Origin: Strix aluco
Lineage: Eukaryota > Chordata > Aves > Strigiformes > Strigidae
DNA length: 64,000 nucleotides
Assembly: GCF_031877795.1 (NCBI RefSeq)
Contig: NC_133935.1
Coordinates: forward strand, 54,007,330 to 54,071,329
Direction: 5' to 3'
Shown here: positions 26,314 through 39,807 of the stretch, piece by piece
How the letters are laid out: the number at the start of each line of letters is the position of its first letter
How positions within the stretch are numbered: position 1 is the stretch's first letter
Translations under genes and position numbers: made by a program
The notes under the pieces: model-generated
The model's database searches: none
What the model was told of the DNA's origin: nothing
What the model saw: only the letters and a program-made list of their open reading frames with translations

Positions 26314-26331
26314 AAAAAAAATATTTTTTTT
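26314..26331. repeat. A8TAT8 palindrome in an A/T tract
   Basis: Eight A, then TA, then eight T form a perfect 18-base palindrome, and the T run extends to 26334. This is a typical A/T low-complexity tract, able to form a hairpin or bent DNA. Confidence 0.85.
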
Positions 26332-27993
26332 TTTGATATGCTAAATCACTTGACAAGTTTGAATGGAAATCCTAACACATCTAAATTAAGATTTTAATAC
26401 AAAAGGAGTGGCCAACACACTGCACAGGAATTTGTCCCTTTAAACAGATGCACTATCAAATATGTGAAATATCCCAATTTTGTCGGAAAAGAATGGGCTA
26501 AATCCTCATCTCAGTTACTGAATGGCTTCAGTTCCCATGGGATGGAATTTGGTGTGGTGAATTTAACAGGAAACAATAGACCAAACAATCTCATTGCCTG
26601 TAAAAATTAAACACTGTATTTTCATAACTTGGGAGTTATGTAAGGAATATCTCAGAGGCACACAGTTATAAGAGCTCCACACTCAGAAAGCACACTTTGA
26701 AGGGTAAGGCCAAATGATAATTGCCTCCAGAACTTTGGAAGTATAGAGATCTCAAATAATTACAATCCCCAGAGCACGTTAGTCAGTTTGGAAGTTGTTT
26801 AATGCAATTTGGAGAGAAGATGGGAGGAGAGAAGGACCAGGGGAGGGAGGAGGCCTTCACAAAGCCAAGTTTAATCATTCTTGCTCTGTGTGCACATGCT
26901 TGCCCTTAACTAGCTAAGCACCTTGTTCCCCTGAAAGTCCTGAAGCATATAGGTAGTCAACATATACCCATACCACTCCCATGCACAAGGTTAAATACAC
27001 TCCAGCATATTCATGAGCAGAAACTGAGTCCCAACCACCTTCAACATCACTAGATTGGCTGCTTTTCCATCAGTAAAAATATGTACACTTTGGTCATGCA
27101 GGACAGTGGGGATCGCATACACACCCTTCTGTGTGTATATTGGCTAACAGAGACTTCAGCCAAGAGTGTTATATCCTATTTTTAAACTATCTCCTTTTAA
27201 ATTTAATAAAATACACATATTTGAAAAAAATTCTGAAAACATCCATCCAGCTGAGAGAGCAGATCTCATGGCTGATGAGGAATGGGAACAGGAGGTAGAC
27301 AGAAAGTGGGAAGAGACAACAGTAGGAAGAAGGTGTCTGCCTGCAAGCCCTGTGTCCCAACAGAGGCAGATTTGTAGAGCAAGAGTTGCTGCTTGAGGAC
27401 CCAGCAACTACACCATGTGCATTTCAAGGCTTACTTTGAATGAGCTCTAGCCTGACCCTCTGTCCCATTAGGTGTGCTCCTGCAGAATATCGACAGGATT
27501 TGCTTCATGCAAAAGGAATTCAGTCAAGCTGTGTACTCCAAGACTTGCTATTCAATTCAAAGCAGAGCAAGTGGTGATGATGGGAAGGTTTTCTTCAAAA
27601 AGCATTCCTGATCCAAGCTGGGTGGACACACCTTGGGAGACTTGACATTGCCAAGGCAGAGTAACCAGGCAATAAGAACTCTGCTGGAATTTTGAACAGA
27701 GAAGACTTTGAACTCCATAACGGTACAAATGAGGAACTCATACAGACCATGCAATCAATGCAGAAGAAATAACAGTTTATTCTAATCAGCCATACTACAC
27801 AACTGAGACCAGAGGAGGAGTAGGTTTCCATACTCTCCTACCAACCAGGAACAAAAGAACAACCCTGCCAGGCCATGTCCCACCATTAGGTATGCAGCCT
27901 ATCCTCTCATTGTTCCTATACCCCCAGACTCTCTTGATGTGAGGAAACTTCTGAAGGTTACCATGGCTACATATGCATGTTTTTGCTTTGGAC

Positions 27994-28021
27994 TCACAGA
28001 CCTTGTATCACAGACCTTATA
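27994..28021. repeat. 14-bp tandem duplication
   Basis: TCACAGACCTTGTA is followed directly by TCACAGACCTTATA, a 13 of 14 match. It is a local duplication with no evident function. Confidence 0.85.
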
Positions 28022-31000
28022 TCTCTTTAGATGCACTTACAACCCAAATAAAGGTGCAAGTCTTCAGTTCAGGAACTACATAAGGCCTCTAGGACTGAGT
28101 CTTAGCACTGAACAGCTTTTCTGTATGCTTCTGAGATGCATTGGATATGGGCTCTGATCCAGCTTGGGAGACATACAGTTGTCACATTTCCCCAGAAATA
28201 CCCATTCAGGCAGGTGAAAAATCACTGAGCTGATTCTGTATCTTGTCACTTAAACTAATGCAAGAAGTCACTTGAAGTATTACCCAGAGAAGTAGTCCAT
28301 CTTCTTATGCTGCTCTCTGCAGGGCTGGAACTGCAGTAGAATCAAGTTTTGCTGGACTGTTTCATCCATCTTTTTAAACACAGACTTTTTCACCCCTGAT
28401 CTCAGAAGCAGAAGCCTGTTATTTCCAAGGTTTGCTCTACTGTAGCCCTTTGTCGCACACGGGGGAGATGGAGTCACAGTCCATCTCATTGACAAAGCAC
28501 CATTGACAGATTTCTGTAAGACCAAGGGCAAGTGGGAATATCAGACAGTAAGGGGGGAGCTGCAAAGGAAGCCTTCTTCTTCCTCCCTGCATTCATCCTG
28601 TAATCAATGTGGGAATTATGACAGGTGAATATAGGCTGTCTTTGGAGGCCATCATCAATGCCACACTCATGGCCCATGTGAAGAGTAAAGCCCCAGCTCA
28701 GGAGCAGCCAGAGAGTGCCTGCTGGGACAGGCAAGACCCCGCATGTCTGTCAGGCTCAAACAGTCAAGCACAGGCAAATACTCAAGAGAGACGAAAATGG
28801 CGGCAACTTATGTCCTCAAGCCCATTTCTGAAGAGCAATGTAGATATCTATGTAATATCTAATGTATATAATTAAGCTTTAAGAGTAAATTACTACATAA
28901 TCATTAATTTCCCAAAAGAGATGTAGCCTCTGTTCCTCTTTCTCACTTAATTCGTCGTATCTGCTTTTCTGCTTGTGCTTAGCAACAATAGGTTAATCCT
29001 CGACTCCACTATATCAATGGGTATTTCCCATTGGCTTTCAGGGAACTTGTGATCTCCCTGTCTTTATCAATGAAAACAAAGCATAAAGATTTAAGTAACA
29101 GGTAAAGATATGAATTAGTCATAAAGCCAGACTAATGTAAATAAGTTATTGTGCTCCAGATACGAATCCTTCCAGATTTATTCAGAGATGGTTTCTGAGA
29201 AACCCCACTCCATCAAAGCCAGTTGGCAGAGGTGCAGAAATTCAGTTCATATTTGTGATCACAAGCTTCAAACAAAAATAACGCAAGCTGCAACATGCAA
29301 ACAGGCATATCCAACTCAGAGCATTACATTAGAGTGCTCATCCCACATACACAGCAAAGTGACAGTCAGTTATCACCCTGCAGTGTCAAGCCATGAAGCA
29401 TCTAAGGTGTGGTTCTTCCTGAATGAACATGAACAAAGTAGTGACCATATATAGTGGCAGGATCTTCCTTGGCTACCAAATGCTGTTCTGTTCCAAAGCA
29501 CATGATTTTTTTTTTCCCCCAACCTGCAGGCTCATTCATCACTGTATTATCCAAATTTCAAGCTGTTATAACTCTGTTAACACCAGGTCCATAGAAACTC
29601 TGATTGCCTGCTGATACTGAAAGAAAGCACACATCTTTCCAGTAACATAAAACCAAGTTTTGTTCTGTAGTTTCTTTCAAAACAAGCTGTTTCACTGCAT
29701 TCAAGTGCATAACAGCTCTGTAAATTAAGGGCCACTTTGCAGCACAGTCCTAGAAAAGTTAAATAAAATACATTATTAAAAGTCAAAACTTGCCTATACA
29801 AAGCAGATTCTTTTTTCATCCCTTCCTTTTACATTATTTAACTCCTGAGTTTTTGACAGACCTGTAATTGTAGAAGGAAGAAAAAAAAAAAAAAGATCCA
29901 TTTCTTTATTAGACTGTTTAACATTTTAGTCCAGGATATTGTCCTACCACACTCAAGCAGAATACACAGTAATACCCATCAATTTTAAACTCAATAAAAG
30001 AAGAGTTGTCTTGTGAGCTTGCATCTAGTCATTTCAGTGGAAAGCAACAAATGAATAACTAAAAACAGCTGAATCCAGTAGAATGTAAATAAGAGATCCT
30101 TGCCAAATCTTTCCTGGTTACCAATGTTCTACCAAGCTTCAAGATCCCATTGCGATACCTTTGTACTTTATTTATAAGGCTTTGAGTAAGCCACTCCCTT
30201 TCCATATTTGTTTGAGTTTATGCCTGTATTCCCATGATTATTGCAGAACAAATCCAGGTGAAAGTTTGTTCTTGTTTCACACCAACATTCGTCTGAATTT
30301 TTCCCCCTTTCCTGATGATATATTTTTAAACCATGAACTGAAATCTTAAAAGAATTCAACCAAAATATTTGAAGTTCTGTTGAAGTGTTTTTTTTCCTTC
30401 AGAAACAAGGCACCTTTCACAAAGCACTTTAACTGCACAGTGGGTCTCAAAGACCTCATTCTAAGGAGCTTTTGTGAAGTTTCCAAAAGAGGAAAAACTT
30501 TTCTTGCTTTTCTCATTTCTCTCATGGACTGAGAACTCTTTGAATCAGAGTAAAGAGACCAACTATTTGGATATCTTTTCACTTCATCAGTGATATCTGT
30601 GCAGTACTGGATGCACTCCCAAAGTCCTGCCTGAACATATTCCAGGCTGAGTTGTGCAGGACTTAGGAGGGGTTCTCTGAACACCATCTCTCCTCTGCAC
30701 CTTCGCTGGGAAAGCATAAATGCGTTCCCAGGGCGTTACACAACTTCGCCGCAGGTAAAGCATGAGATACCGAGTGGGAATGGTAATTAGAAAAAATTCG
30801 AAACTGAGTGACCTTCCCTCAGTACTAACATGCCACATAGTACTAGCTTTGTCCTGACATGTGAGGCACTTCTCTTCTGTATCTAATCCAGGAATTGCTT
30901 TACATTTCATGAATCTACATGTAACGTGAGTCAGATATAAACAGAGTTGCCCAACCCTTTAAAAAATTCCATTACACTTACTCTTCCTGCCAATTCAAGT

Positions 31001-33839
31001 GAAAGTTTTAGGCAGAGCAGGTGGCCCACAACTCACAAACTTTTTTCCTCTGGTGTGAGAGGCTGGGATGAAACAGTGGGTGACAGTGTGGACATGCAGA
31101 CATCACCAGCCATATTTTCTCAGCTCAGTCCTACTGAGAGCTCTTTTCAGGTCTTTGACACACTCCAGTCTCTGATCAGCACGGTCCTTTTCAGGTATCA
31201 GTCTCATCAAACCTCACCAAAGGTGCCTTTCAGGTGTCATCTTGCACCTTGCACACATGGCACAGGGCTGGCCAGACAGCTACAGAGCTCAGTAGCTTCC
31301 CTTGGTGGATTACAATTCTCCAACACATACCCATGCTAGAGCTGTCTGGCTTAGAAAACAATAGGAATTCCCTATAATCATAAAGTCTACTTTCTTTTTT
31401 TCTTTCTTCGAAGTCTCATGATATTTCGTATCCACCCCAGAGCTCCACTGAAATGGAATGAAGCCATTTGATGAGCACCTCTTATTTTACAACAGAAAAA
31501 GGAGCTGTATGGGGATCTACAGATAGAGCCTTTCAGGTACCTCACAGGCTCACAGACAAAAAGATGAGAGAAAACAAGAATGTTTTGTTTGCAAAAACAG
31601 GGGAGAAAATGCATTGTTTTCAAGTTCTTGGTACTAAACAGTAAATGTTGCTTATATTCACTTACCCTTTACTGCACAAGTTGCTGGCACAAAGGGTAAC
31701 CATGGAAGAAGGCTAGCTGATATATACCAGAGACTTGAACTTAAAATGAAGCAAGTTCAGAAAGATTAAACTAAAAAATTTAAATTAAAAATTAAATGCT
31801 TTCAGAAAAATAGGCTCACAGGATTAGAAAAATACATCTTTGCCCTCCACTTAGTTCCTTCCTGAAACGCTTGCTGACTGATTACTGCCCTCTTCCCCCA
31901 ATATAAAACAAAATGAGAAATCTTTATCTCCAACCTGACTTCAATGACTCACACCAAAAACATACCCTTTTACTTCCCTGAACTTCTGAGGAATTTAGAA
32001 GTGCAATCCTCAAAGCCCCAAGGGAAGTTTGGCATTTCATAATAGACCAAGAGCCCCACCTGAGGTATGAAGAATGCTTTGAAACATGCCTGTGATTAAT
32101 TAATTAACATATTGGCACCTAACTAGCTTTTTAACACTCCACCTAATGTTTTAGTTTAGAGCTGCCTGTGCCTGTCACAGACTGTGTGGATTGATGCCAT
32201 TATCCTGTAAAGAATAATACATTTTACATCTAGGTAAACATAACAATGTAACATAGATACAGCAACTTGAATTAAGGATTAATTATAATGATTCGTAGTG
32301 CTTAAAGAGTAGGCAGTTTACAAAGGGAGGAAGCAATTACTTTTAAAGACGGGGTTTTTTTGCTTCAACATTTCTGAGCCATTGCATCATTCTTACTCCT
32401 GACAACAAAGTCAAAATCAGCACATTAGAAAACATCCCTTCAGATGCAAGTCACAGCTCTGCCTTTACATCTGCTCTCCCCTCTCCCTACATAAGGCTAG
32501 AGCTCTCCACACCTGGGTGTGTGCCCTACTCTGCACCCAGGGCAAAGTCCCCAAAGGGCACTGACAGCAGGGAGCAGAGAGATGATGGATAATTAATCCA
32601 GCAGCCTCATGCTCCATGCTTACTTGTGGATGACAATTCAGGCAGTCCTGAGATTTAGGCCCTGTGCACTGTCCTACCAGCTGAGGAACTCAACTGGGTC
32701 ATTTAACATGTGGAAAAAGATGTTTGCTCAAAAAGGGAGAGTTATATTAAAACTTCATTGAAGTGTGAACTAAATTACTCGGTTAACCAGAGTATTTTGG
32801 AATATTTTTCGTTGTTTAGGTAAGCATGAAACGCACACAACCATCATAAGAAAGTACAACCAAAATACTTAAACAAACACAAATCCTCTTTCTCCCCTTC
32901 CAGCTACTAGAATACCTAACTTGTTTATTGTTTATGAGAGAGTCTTAGGCAAGTACTAAATCAAAAGAAGGAGTTTTGCATTTAGTCCTGAGAGTAAGGA
33001 GGTTCATGGTCATCCATACATCTTGTGGGAGCACATTTCACTGCACAGCTATAACTCCGGGGAAAACTGTGCTCATGGCTTCCCCGTGTCAGTTAACAGC
33101 TTTATTATTGTAGGGGGACTGACAGCAGAGGAGGGCTTCATCAAAGGCGGCACTGGTACCACTGCTAATAGGTATCCCAGGTGGGATTTTTGGGTTGCTT
33201 TCCATCAGCTTGGAAGGGCAGGGTCAGTCTGCAGGTGGTGGCTCTGACTGCTGTCACAGTCTGCCACCTCTGGCTCCTTGAAGAGGAGCCTGTGCAGAGC
33301 TGAGAGCAGTTGTCCCTTTTCTTTCTTTTATAACTTGTGTACTGGTCTTTGCTTTGGTTTGACTACAGACAGAAAACCTCCTGGAAGACCAGGAAGCACT
33401 ACGAAGTTGTATACCAAATTTGGAGGTTGTTTGTGAATGTCCCATGAATCAATGGAAAGCTCATTTGTATCTAGTTTCCTAATTTAAAACAAGGAAGAAA
33501 GTAAGCAGCACAGGATTTCTCTTTCAAAATGGTGCGAAGTCTAGATCTTGCAACTGTGTTCATCAAAGCTTTTCTTGTGATGAGTGACATGTAAGATAAA
33601 CATCAAAACTGGATCAGTGTTCACAAATAAAACCATGAGATAAAAAATTCTGATGGAAAACAAGCGAGATTCAGCTTAGAAAAAATTGCATATAGGAAAT
33701 AATAACCCTAAACCCTCTGAGAAAGAGCAGCCTTACTAGAAAAGACTGAGTTGATACTGAATGTCAAAATGTTTATAAGCCTAAAAATTTATAATTCAGT
33801 ACTGTTGGTACAGGACTAGGATATGCTGATCTTTCTTGT

Positions 33840-34180
33840 ATGACTCTGTATACAGCTCTGGATACCTCAATACCAGAATGACAGCCACAAATTGAAAAGA
33901 ATTCAGCAAAGAGCAACAGTGGAGATAAAAGAGCTACAGAGACTAATGTATGTTGAGAGAGTAAAGAGGCTAGCACACAGCCTGAGGGTAAAAGAAAAAA
34001 ATGGTAACTCTTACAAAGTATTTGAAAAGTGTGAACAGCAAGAAATTAAACTGTTTAGATTGCTACACTAAGTAAGAACAGTGGAAGTAAGAACAGTAAC
34101 TTATCCTACCCATTATATTACTAAAGAAATATAAACATCATGTACTGGGTAGTTTCATTTGGAGGTGGAAATTAGGAACT
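33840..34180 (+). mobile_element. Ancient, degraded CR1 relic
   Basis: The plus strand carries, in order, words matching the ORF2 region that encodes YCVQ(F)W, then the RVQRRA region and the LYxYLKG region of CR1. Examples are ACAGCTCTGGATACC near 33853 and ATTCAGCAAAGAGCAACA near 33901. Every frame is interrupted. The divergence places it with the old amniote CR1 copies. Edges are approximate and the call rests on remembered consensus. Confidence 0.5.
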
Positions 34181-34914
34181 AGGTTTGTTTCAAATCTGTT
34201 GTTGCTATGTTTGTTTTCCACTTTTTTACACACTAGTGTATTTTTTTTCCTCTAGAATAACATCACCATAGTATACTGAATTGCTTCCCCAAAGGATTTT
34301 GCTCTCTCTCTCTAAATATACATAGAGGGTAGTCAACAAACAAGAGTGGAATTTTTTTTACTGCTGATTGAGCATTGTCATTTCCACTTTACCCACATTT
34401 ACAAACTATTCTAGGAGTTACTATGTTTCCTCTTAGCAACAAAAGCATTACAACCACAGCCAACATCATGAGTGCTTAAGAGTCAGGCATGTACTACAGA
34501 GATGAGCCTTGACCCAGCATTTCATTGTGGACCATGCAAACAGCCCTGTGCCATTGCAGGTAGCCAAGTTTTGCTCATGATTACATGTCTGTCGTTAAGC
34601 TTGAAGGTACATTTGTAACCAGACCCCCATCGCCTTGACAGGATCATAATTCACAGGCTAATCAAAAATAGCTGATGACAGCATTTGTTGTTCAAGGGAA
34701 GGAAATAGCCTTTGAAGGGCATTTCCACCCATCAGATTTCATTATGCAATGCTGAAATACATCTTTCTGAGCATCTGGAGATTTCACATCCTGCACCTTT
34801 GAAAAGCTCAAACTTCACTTTCCCAAAGAGATGATGGGTGAGAAAAAGCTATCAAGTATAAATTCCAGAACCTGCTTTTCCCCTTCTCCTTTAAAATTTT
34901 CACAGCTGATGGTA

Positions 34915-34939
34915 CAGCTGAGTCAACAGGACTCAGCTG
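34915..34939. repeat. Perfect 10-bp inverted repeat with E-box and AP-1-like words
   Basis: The arms CAGCTGAGTC (34915-34924) and GACTCAGCTG (34930-34939) are exact reverse complements around a 5-base loop. Each arm contains the E-box CAGCTG. The left arm plus the next base reads TGAGTCA (34919-34925), the AP-1 consensus heptamer. A third CAGCTG lies just upstream (34903-34908). Regulatory use is only a possibility. Confidence 0.85.
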
Positions 34940-37045
34940 ATTCAAACTCTCTAGTATGATCATATTTTTATTAGACACTCTTCACAAGTATAGTTCAAAT
35001 CCTGCACAAGCTTGGATTTATGACCAAATTTTATAGTTCTTCAGAAAAAATTACTTCTGAAACCAAGAGGAATATTGACAAATCAGAACTGCAAACTGCA
35101 GTCCTGCACAGTTGTTTGTTTATGTATGAAAACAGCAGTATAAATTAGTCCAAAATCTAAAGTAAGAGCACTGATTTAGAAAGAAGATATATCCCAAAAA
35201 AGTGAGACTCGAGGACTTGTTTATTATTTTTAACTTCTCAGGTTCTTCTATAAGTTCAGCTGTGGGTGACAACACAGAAAAGCCGCTGCATTTTCCCAGT
35301 TGTTTGGTGGCTGTAAGTGCTGTAGGTTGGTCTCTGCTTGACAGCTGGCCACAACCAGAAGCTACCCCTGCAGCTGGCAGTGATTTGTGCACTTCTTCAG
35401 GAGCGGGAAGGCCATCTACAAAGTGCCTCCACTCTCCCCTGGGGCCTGGGCACACGCTAGTGACCCTCCCACTGCCTCTGCCCAGGCTCGGCTTCTCCCA
35501 TGGCAAAACCTCAAGGGTGCAAGCCTGAATTCACTGGAGGCTATGGCAAGGCTTGCACTGATTTCATACCTTACGACTATGTCACGCCTTGATTTCAGAC
35601 ACTAGAATTGTCAACCTGATGTTTTCTATCACATCATCAACAATTAAAAAGGGAAGCAGAAGACTGAAAAATGAAGTGCCATATGGAACAAAATATCAGG
35701 AGGGTTTGGATCCTCTCTGCATGCATCTTCTTCAGCATTCTATCCCTCTGTTGTTATGGGGACACCCAGCACTTTGCAGCTGAGAATATTTTGGCAGTAT
35801 AAAAAGACAGATTTGTACACAGACAGCTCTGATAGGCTTGACCTGTTGAGTTGTCCATGTCTTTCCAGCAGAATATTAATCACTTACTGGGGGGTGTTAA
35901 CCCCGCAGCAAGGAAACACAGCTATGCCATTACTCGACGCACACCAAGGCAAGTAATACCTTGCATGAGTCTAGATTCTGTTCCATCCAATAATCTGACC
36001 TTTGTAAAAGAGAAAGAGCCCATTAGGAATTAATGTACTGCACATAGAAATGTCTGCTTGCATTCCTCTTTCACAGACATGTGTTTGGCGCCTGGGGTAT
36101 TAACTTTCAGACTTTGTTTCTTTTTACTGCATATTCGTCTGCAGTACTGTTGCCTGCAAATGGGGTTCAGTAGAAAAACAAGTTGTGTTGCCTTTGCCCT
36201 TTCCCAGTTCTCTCAGATGAAAAGGTAGTTCAGTCATAAGATCATAAGTGATCTTAATGATTTCTTATATGAGATGCCATAATCTAATGAGAGATTATTT
36301 TCAATTTTGGTCAGAACTGTATAACCCATATTAAGTTTCTATTTATAAGTAACAGGGGGTTTTTTAATACTCCAGTGGCAATAAAATAAACAGCATTGTA
36401 ATGAAGTGTCTCTGGAAAATAAGATGAAAATAATAAATGCTTAGACACAAAACTAAAGGCATATCATTGCTGTTTAATAAACATACAATTGCTTCCAAAA
36501 ATACTACATCCTGATCTGGTTCAGAGCTACATTATAGGCTATTTTGATTAGGTTTCTTGCATAAATAAAAAACAACTCTTATTTTGCAGACACAAGAATG
36601 AAAAATATATTCAGCAGGATGTTACTCACAAACCACCCAAAAGATAGTTTTGACCATAATGCAAAGAAATCAATCTGACCAATGAACTGTGCAATTTATG
36701 TTCTGAAAACTCTCTGTCTATAAAACAGAATTTGCTAAATTTCTTCAGAACTAATGTATTTCTCACTTCATATACAAACAGAACAATAAACTCATTCCAG
36801 TAAATTTTTTTTTTAATATAGCTGAGAATATGTTTTGATTATATATCTTTCCCTGTGTTCCAATGCAGTTTTGGTAGTTCTACTCCTTTATCCTTATTTT
36901 GAAAGAATAATCACGCAGGTTTCTATTTTGACACGAGCAGGTTACAATGCTCAAGGCAGACATCAAGAATTATAAAACTTTATAAGTCCCTATTCATTTT
37001 TTGCTGTTTATAAAACAGTAGCTAACAACAAGCATTAGTACCTAT

Positions 37046-37093
37046 GTATAATGCATATCATATTCATGTGTATAATGTATATTATATTCATTC
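37046..37093. repeat. 24-bp tandem duplication
   Basis: Two adjacent 24-base units beginning GTATAATG match at 20 of 24 positions. This is an AT-rich local duplication. Confidence 0.85.
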
Positions 37094-39274
37094 AATATCA
37101 AGCAAAAAATAATTTCAATAGCAGGATATAACTGCTTATACATTATTAAATAAAGGAAGTTGGAAAGAACATTTATGTGAATACACTCCAGAAAAGGGTA
37201 AATGGCAGGAGAATACTTGGAGCAGAAGTCATTTCACCATCTTCTAACATGACAGGAACTGTGTGTTCACATATGAACAGCTAACCAGTGCAGGAAGGCT
37301 GAGATTAAAAGCTCCTGTGCATGAATACATGTGGACAATGATGTTAACTCTAGTCACTCAAAAGAGGATAAAGAGACAATGGCTCAAAAAAAAGGAAGTG
37401 ATTTTTGTTAGCAGCATTATCCTCATGTATTCACTAGCACCAGAGCTTTTAAGGCTTTGAGAGCAGAATTCCTTATTCTGTGCGCATGTTCAAAAAAGGC
37501 TCACACAGACCATAATAAACAAGCACTTTCACACAGTCAAGTGGTCACAGTATTTACCTTCCTGAGATGGATGTTACTAGAAATGATGCATATTTGGAAA
37601 AACACTTATTTTCCCTTACATGACATAGAAAAAGTTTTTTATTATTATCATTTTTTGATCATTGTTTAAGGCTACTTCTAGATATCTCTGGGTTTCTAGC
37701 CTAAGATCCCCTGTGGAGAATCCATTCCAGATGGAATTTCATGATGATATTTCAAAAAAAGAAAATCTTTCCTTGGCATTTTCACAGCTCTATCTGGTGC
37801 TATAACATATCAGTAGCCATTGATCAACTGGTTGCTATGAACTAGAGTAGCACCTGTTATTCTGCTCACAGAAAGGTATATTGATTTGGATGTTATGCAG
37901 TTAATTTAGTGATGTTTTTATTTCATTTTTCAACATCAGTTCTACGCATTTCTCACAACTATACAGAATCTGGTTTTGTTCTGTAATAGTGCATGGTTAC
38001 AGAAGAGTCTTCTTTTGTAAAGAAAACCTCATCCAAATGATCTTATTTACAACTCATTATGTTTACAAACTGAAATAGGCAAATTCAGAGACAAACTCTC
38101 ATGTTTCTTCTTTCTTACTTTACCCCCGTGAGAAATGAGCCCCTTCTTTTCTGTCTTGACATGAATCTTAGCCCCTATTCCTTTGCATACACAAAAGGGG
38201 GAACTCCCATGTGGGATTATACTCCTGGAACTGTATCCCTGCTGTCACCATTGCCACTGTCACTCCTGATCCCAAGTGGGCAGAGAAGCAACACCCCAGT
38301 GAAGGGACACAGTATCCTTCCACATGTACTGGAGCTTCCTCTGGGAAATCATCAACATTACATTAATATAATGTGCTTGCTTACACAGATCTAGAGATGA
38401 CTCCCATCTGAAAAGTTTCCTTTGACAGTCACCACATGGGACTTCAGTGGGCAAGGGGACTAGCACTCATGCAGCTCCAGCCTTTGTCTTGACACCCCTG
38501 AGGACCTCCTGCCCAGAAGTCAAAGTGACTTGTTCCGGTTGGGACAGGTCTGCATCATGAAACCATTAAATCATTAATCACATTAAAACATTCCATCTCC
38601 TCTTCTGAAAAAGATGAAAGTGAATTCTTCTCTCTCCATCCCTTCCTTGCTTTTACCTACAACAACAGGTAAGTAAAGCCTCAAATCAAGAACAGCTGAC
38701 ACATCCCTTCACTAATATCACTTCAGTACACTATTTCACCCTAATTAGCTCATAGTTACATTACAGATGCTTGTCCAGAAACCTGTCTTGCCTCACTAGA
38801 TAACAATGAGTAGAAATTTCACAACAAACACACAGCTGAATCTTCTGTTAGCTGTGGGTATAAATCCCATCCTTAGTGTTCCATTAATACATTTCTAAAC
38901 TGAATATCTCTATTCCAGTTAATTTCCAATTTTAGTCATCTAGATTTTAAACCAGCTGTCCCCAAGCAAGGATGTGAAAGCTGACTTACTTCCTCTTCAA
39001 ATGAAAACCAGACAGAGAAATAATATGACTCACCCATTATTTTGTAAAACTACTCTATGGAAAGCAATAAGATTTAGAGATGCTTAGAAGGAAAGAAAAG
39101 TCACTGAAAGAAAGATCATTCTCACCATCTCCATGGACCATCAGTACCTTCCTCTGTATTCCCTACAAGGGATTTGTGTTTTTTCTCAGGAGGAGAGTAG
39201 AAAGCATAAGAACAGGGACCACAACTTTTCCAGAAGATTTGAATACTGAAAAGAAAAAAAAAGCTTTTGTGGCC

Positions 39275-39440
39275 AGTTATGATACTGGGATGCTAGACAA
39301 GAGATGTCACTTCTGGGTTCTGTCAAAGACTTTCAGAGTGACCTTGGCTTAGATAAGTCAAAATCCCTCTGGGTCCCAAGTACATTAAGCAGGGATAACA
39401 GTAATACCGTCTTTGTGAATCCATAGCAATAGTTCCTTAG
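39275..39440 (+). mobile_element. Probable MIR-type (CORE) SINE relic
   Basis: The plus strand reads GAGTGACCTTGGCTTAGA then AAGTCAAAATCCCTCTGGG and, further on, AGGGATAACAGTAATACC. This is the same order and spacing as the MIR core and 3' domain (gtgaccttgggcaagtcacttaacctctctgggcc ... ggggataataatagtacc). Upstream bases 39280-39330 resemble the gctagacagagtcaggagacctgggttc part. MIR-type SINEs are non-autonomous and ancient in amniotes. The copy is degraded and lies about 370 bases upstream of CR1 copy 2. Based on remembered consensus, not alignment. Confidence 0.5.
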
Positions 39441-39807
39441 TATAATAGCTGTCTCCTAGTAAGTCCATATCAGGCATCTAGGACATTATTGACCTCCTAT
39501 CTGGGTTGACACTGCTGTATGATGTAGGCAACTATGATGATGCAATAGCTGCTCAACAACTTTCTGCACAATATCATAACACCTAACGCAGACCCAGTTA
39601 ACCTTGTGCACTTATTCACTCCCAAATAAAATAGTCTCTGAGCATATCTAATCTGCATGTGCTCATGTGCCCACTTCAGGTGGGCAAGTGCTTGTGGAAG
39701 AAAGAAATACTGATGTATAAGGAAGCTAAGAAACAGTTTCTCATGAGATCTTGGGCATCTAAGTTAGATGTAAGTGGGTATTAAATGCCTAAGCCCAAAC
39801 TGCAAGT
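39441..39807. other. Noncoding spacer, nothing recognised
   Basis: This stretch lies between the MIR-like relic and CR1 copy 2. No open frame of note, repeat or motif is seen. Confidence 0.5.

Larger units (their letters stand above)
23191..33839. other. Noncoding DNA with small structural features, no gene seen
   Basis: Contains a 96-codon minus-strand open frame at 23604-23894 without recognisable domain, a perfect hairpin at 24096-24121, a splice-like site near 24281, an A/T palindrome at 26314-26331, a 14-bp duplication at 27994-28021 and an A run at 29881-29894. No transposable element is recognised. A short AT-rich stretch near 32090-32110 has repeated TAATTAAT words. Confidence 0.5.
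34181..39274. other. Noncoding DNA, AT-rich, no gene seen
   Basis: Holds a 10-bp inverted repeat at 34915-34939 and a 24-bp tandem duplication at 37046-37093. ORFs are all short except two overlapping frames at 35120-35528 on opposite strands in a locally GC-rich patch, which look like chance. No transposable element is recognised. Confidence 0.55.

Noticed and set aside
26480..26560. Words similar to a degraded amniote repeat (gctaaatcctcatctcagttact)
   Set aside because: Match too short and vague to name an element; similar vague echoes at 29015-29055 and 56705-56745.
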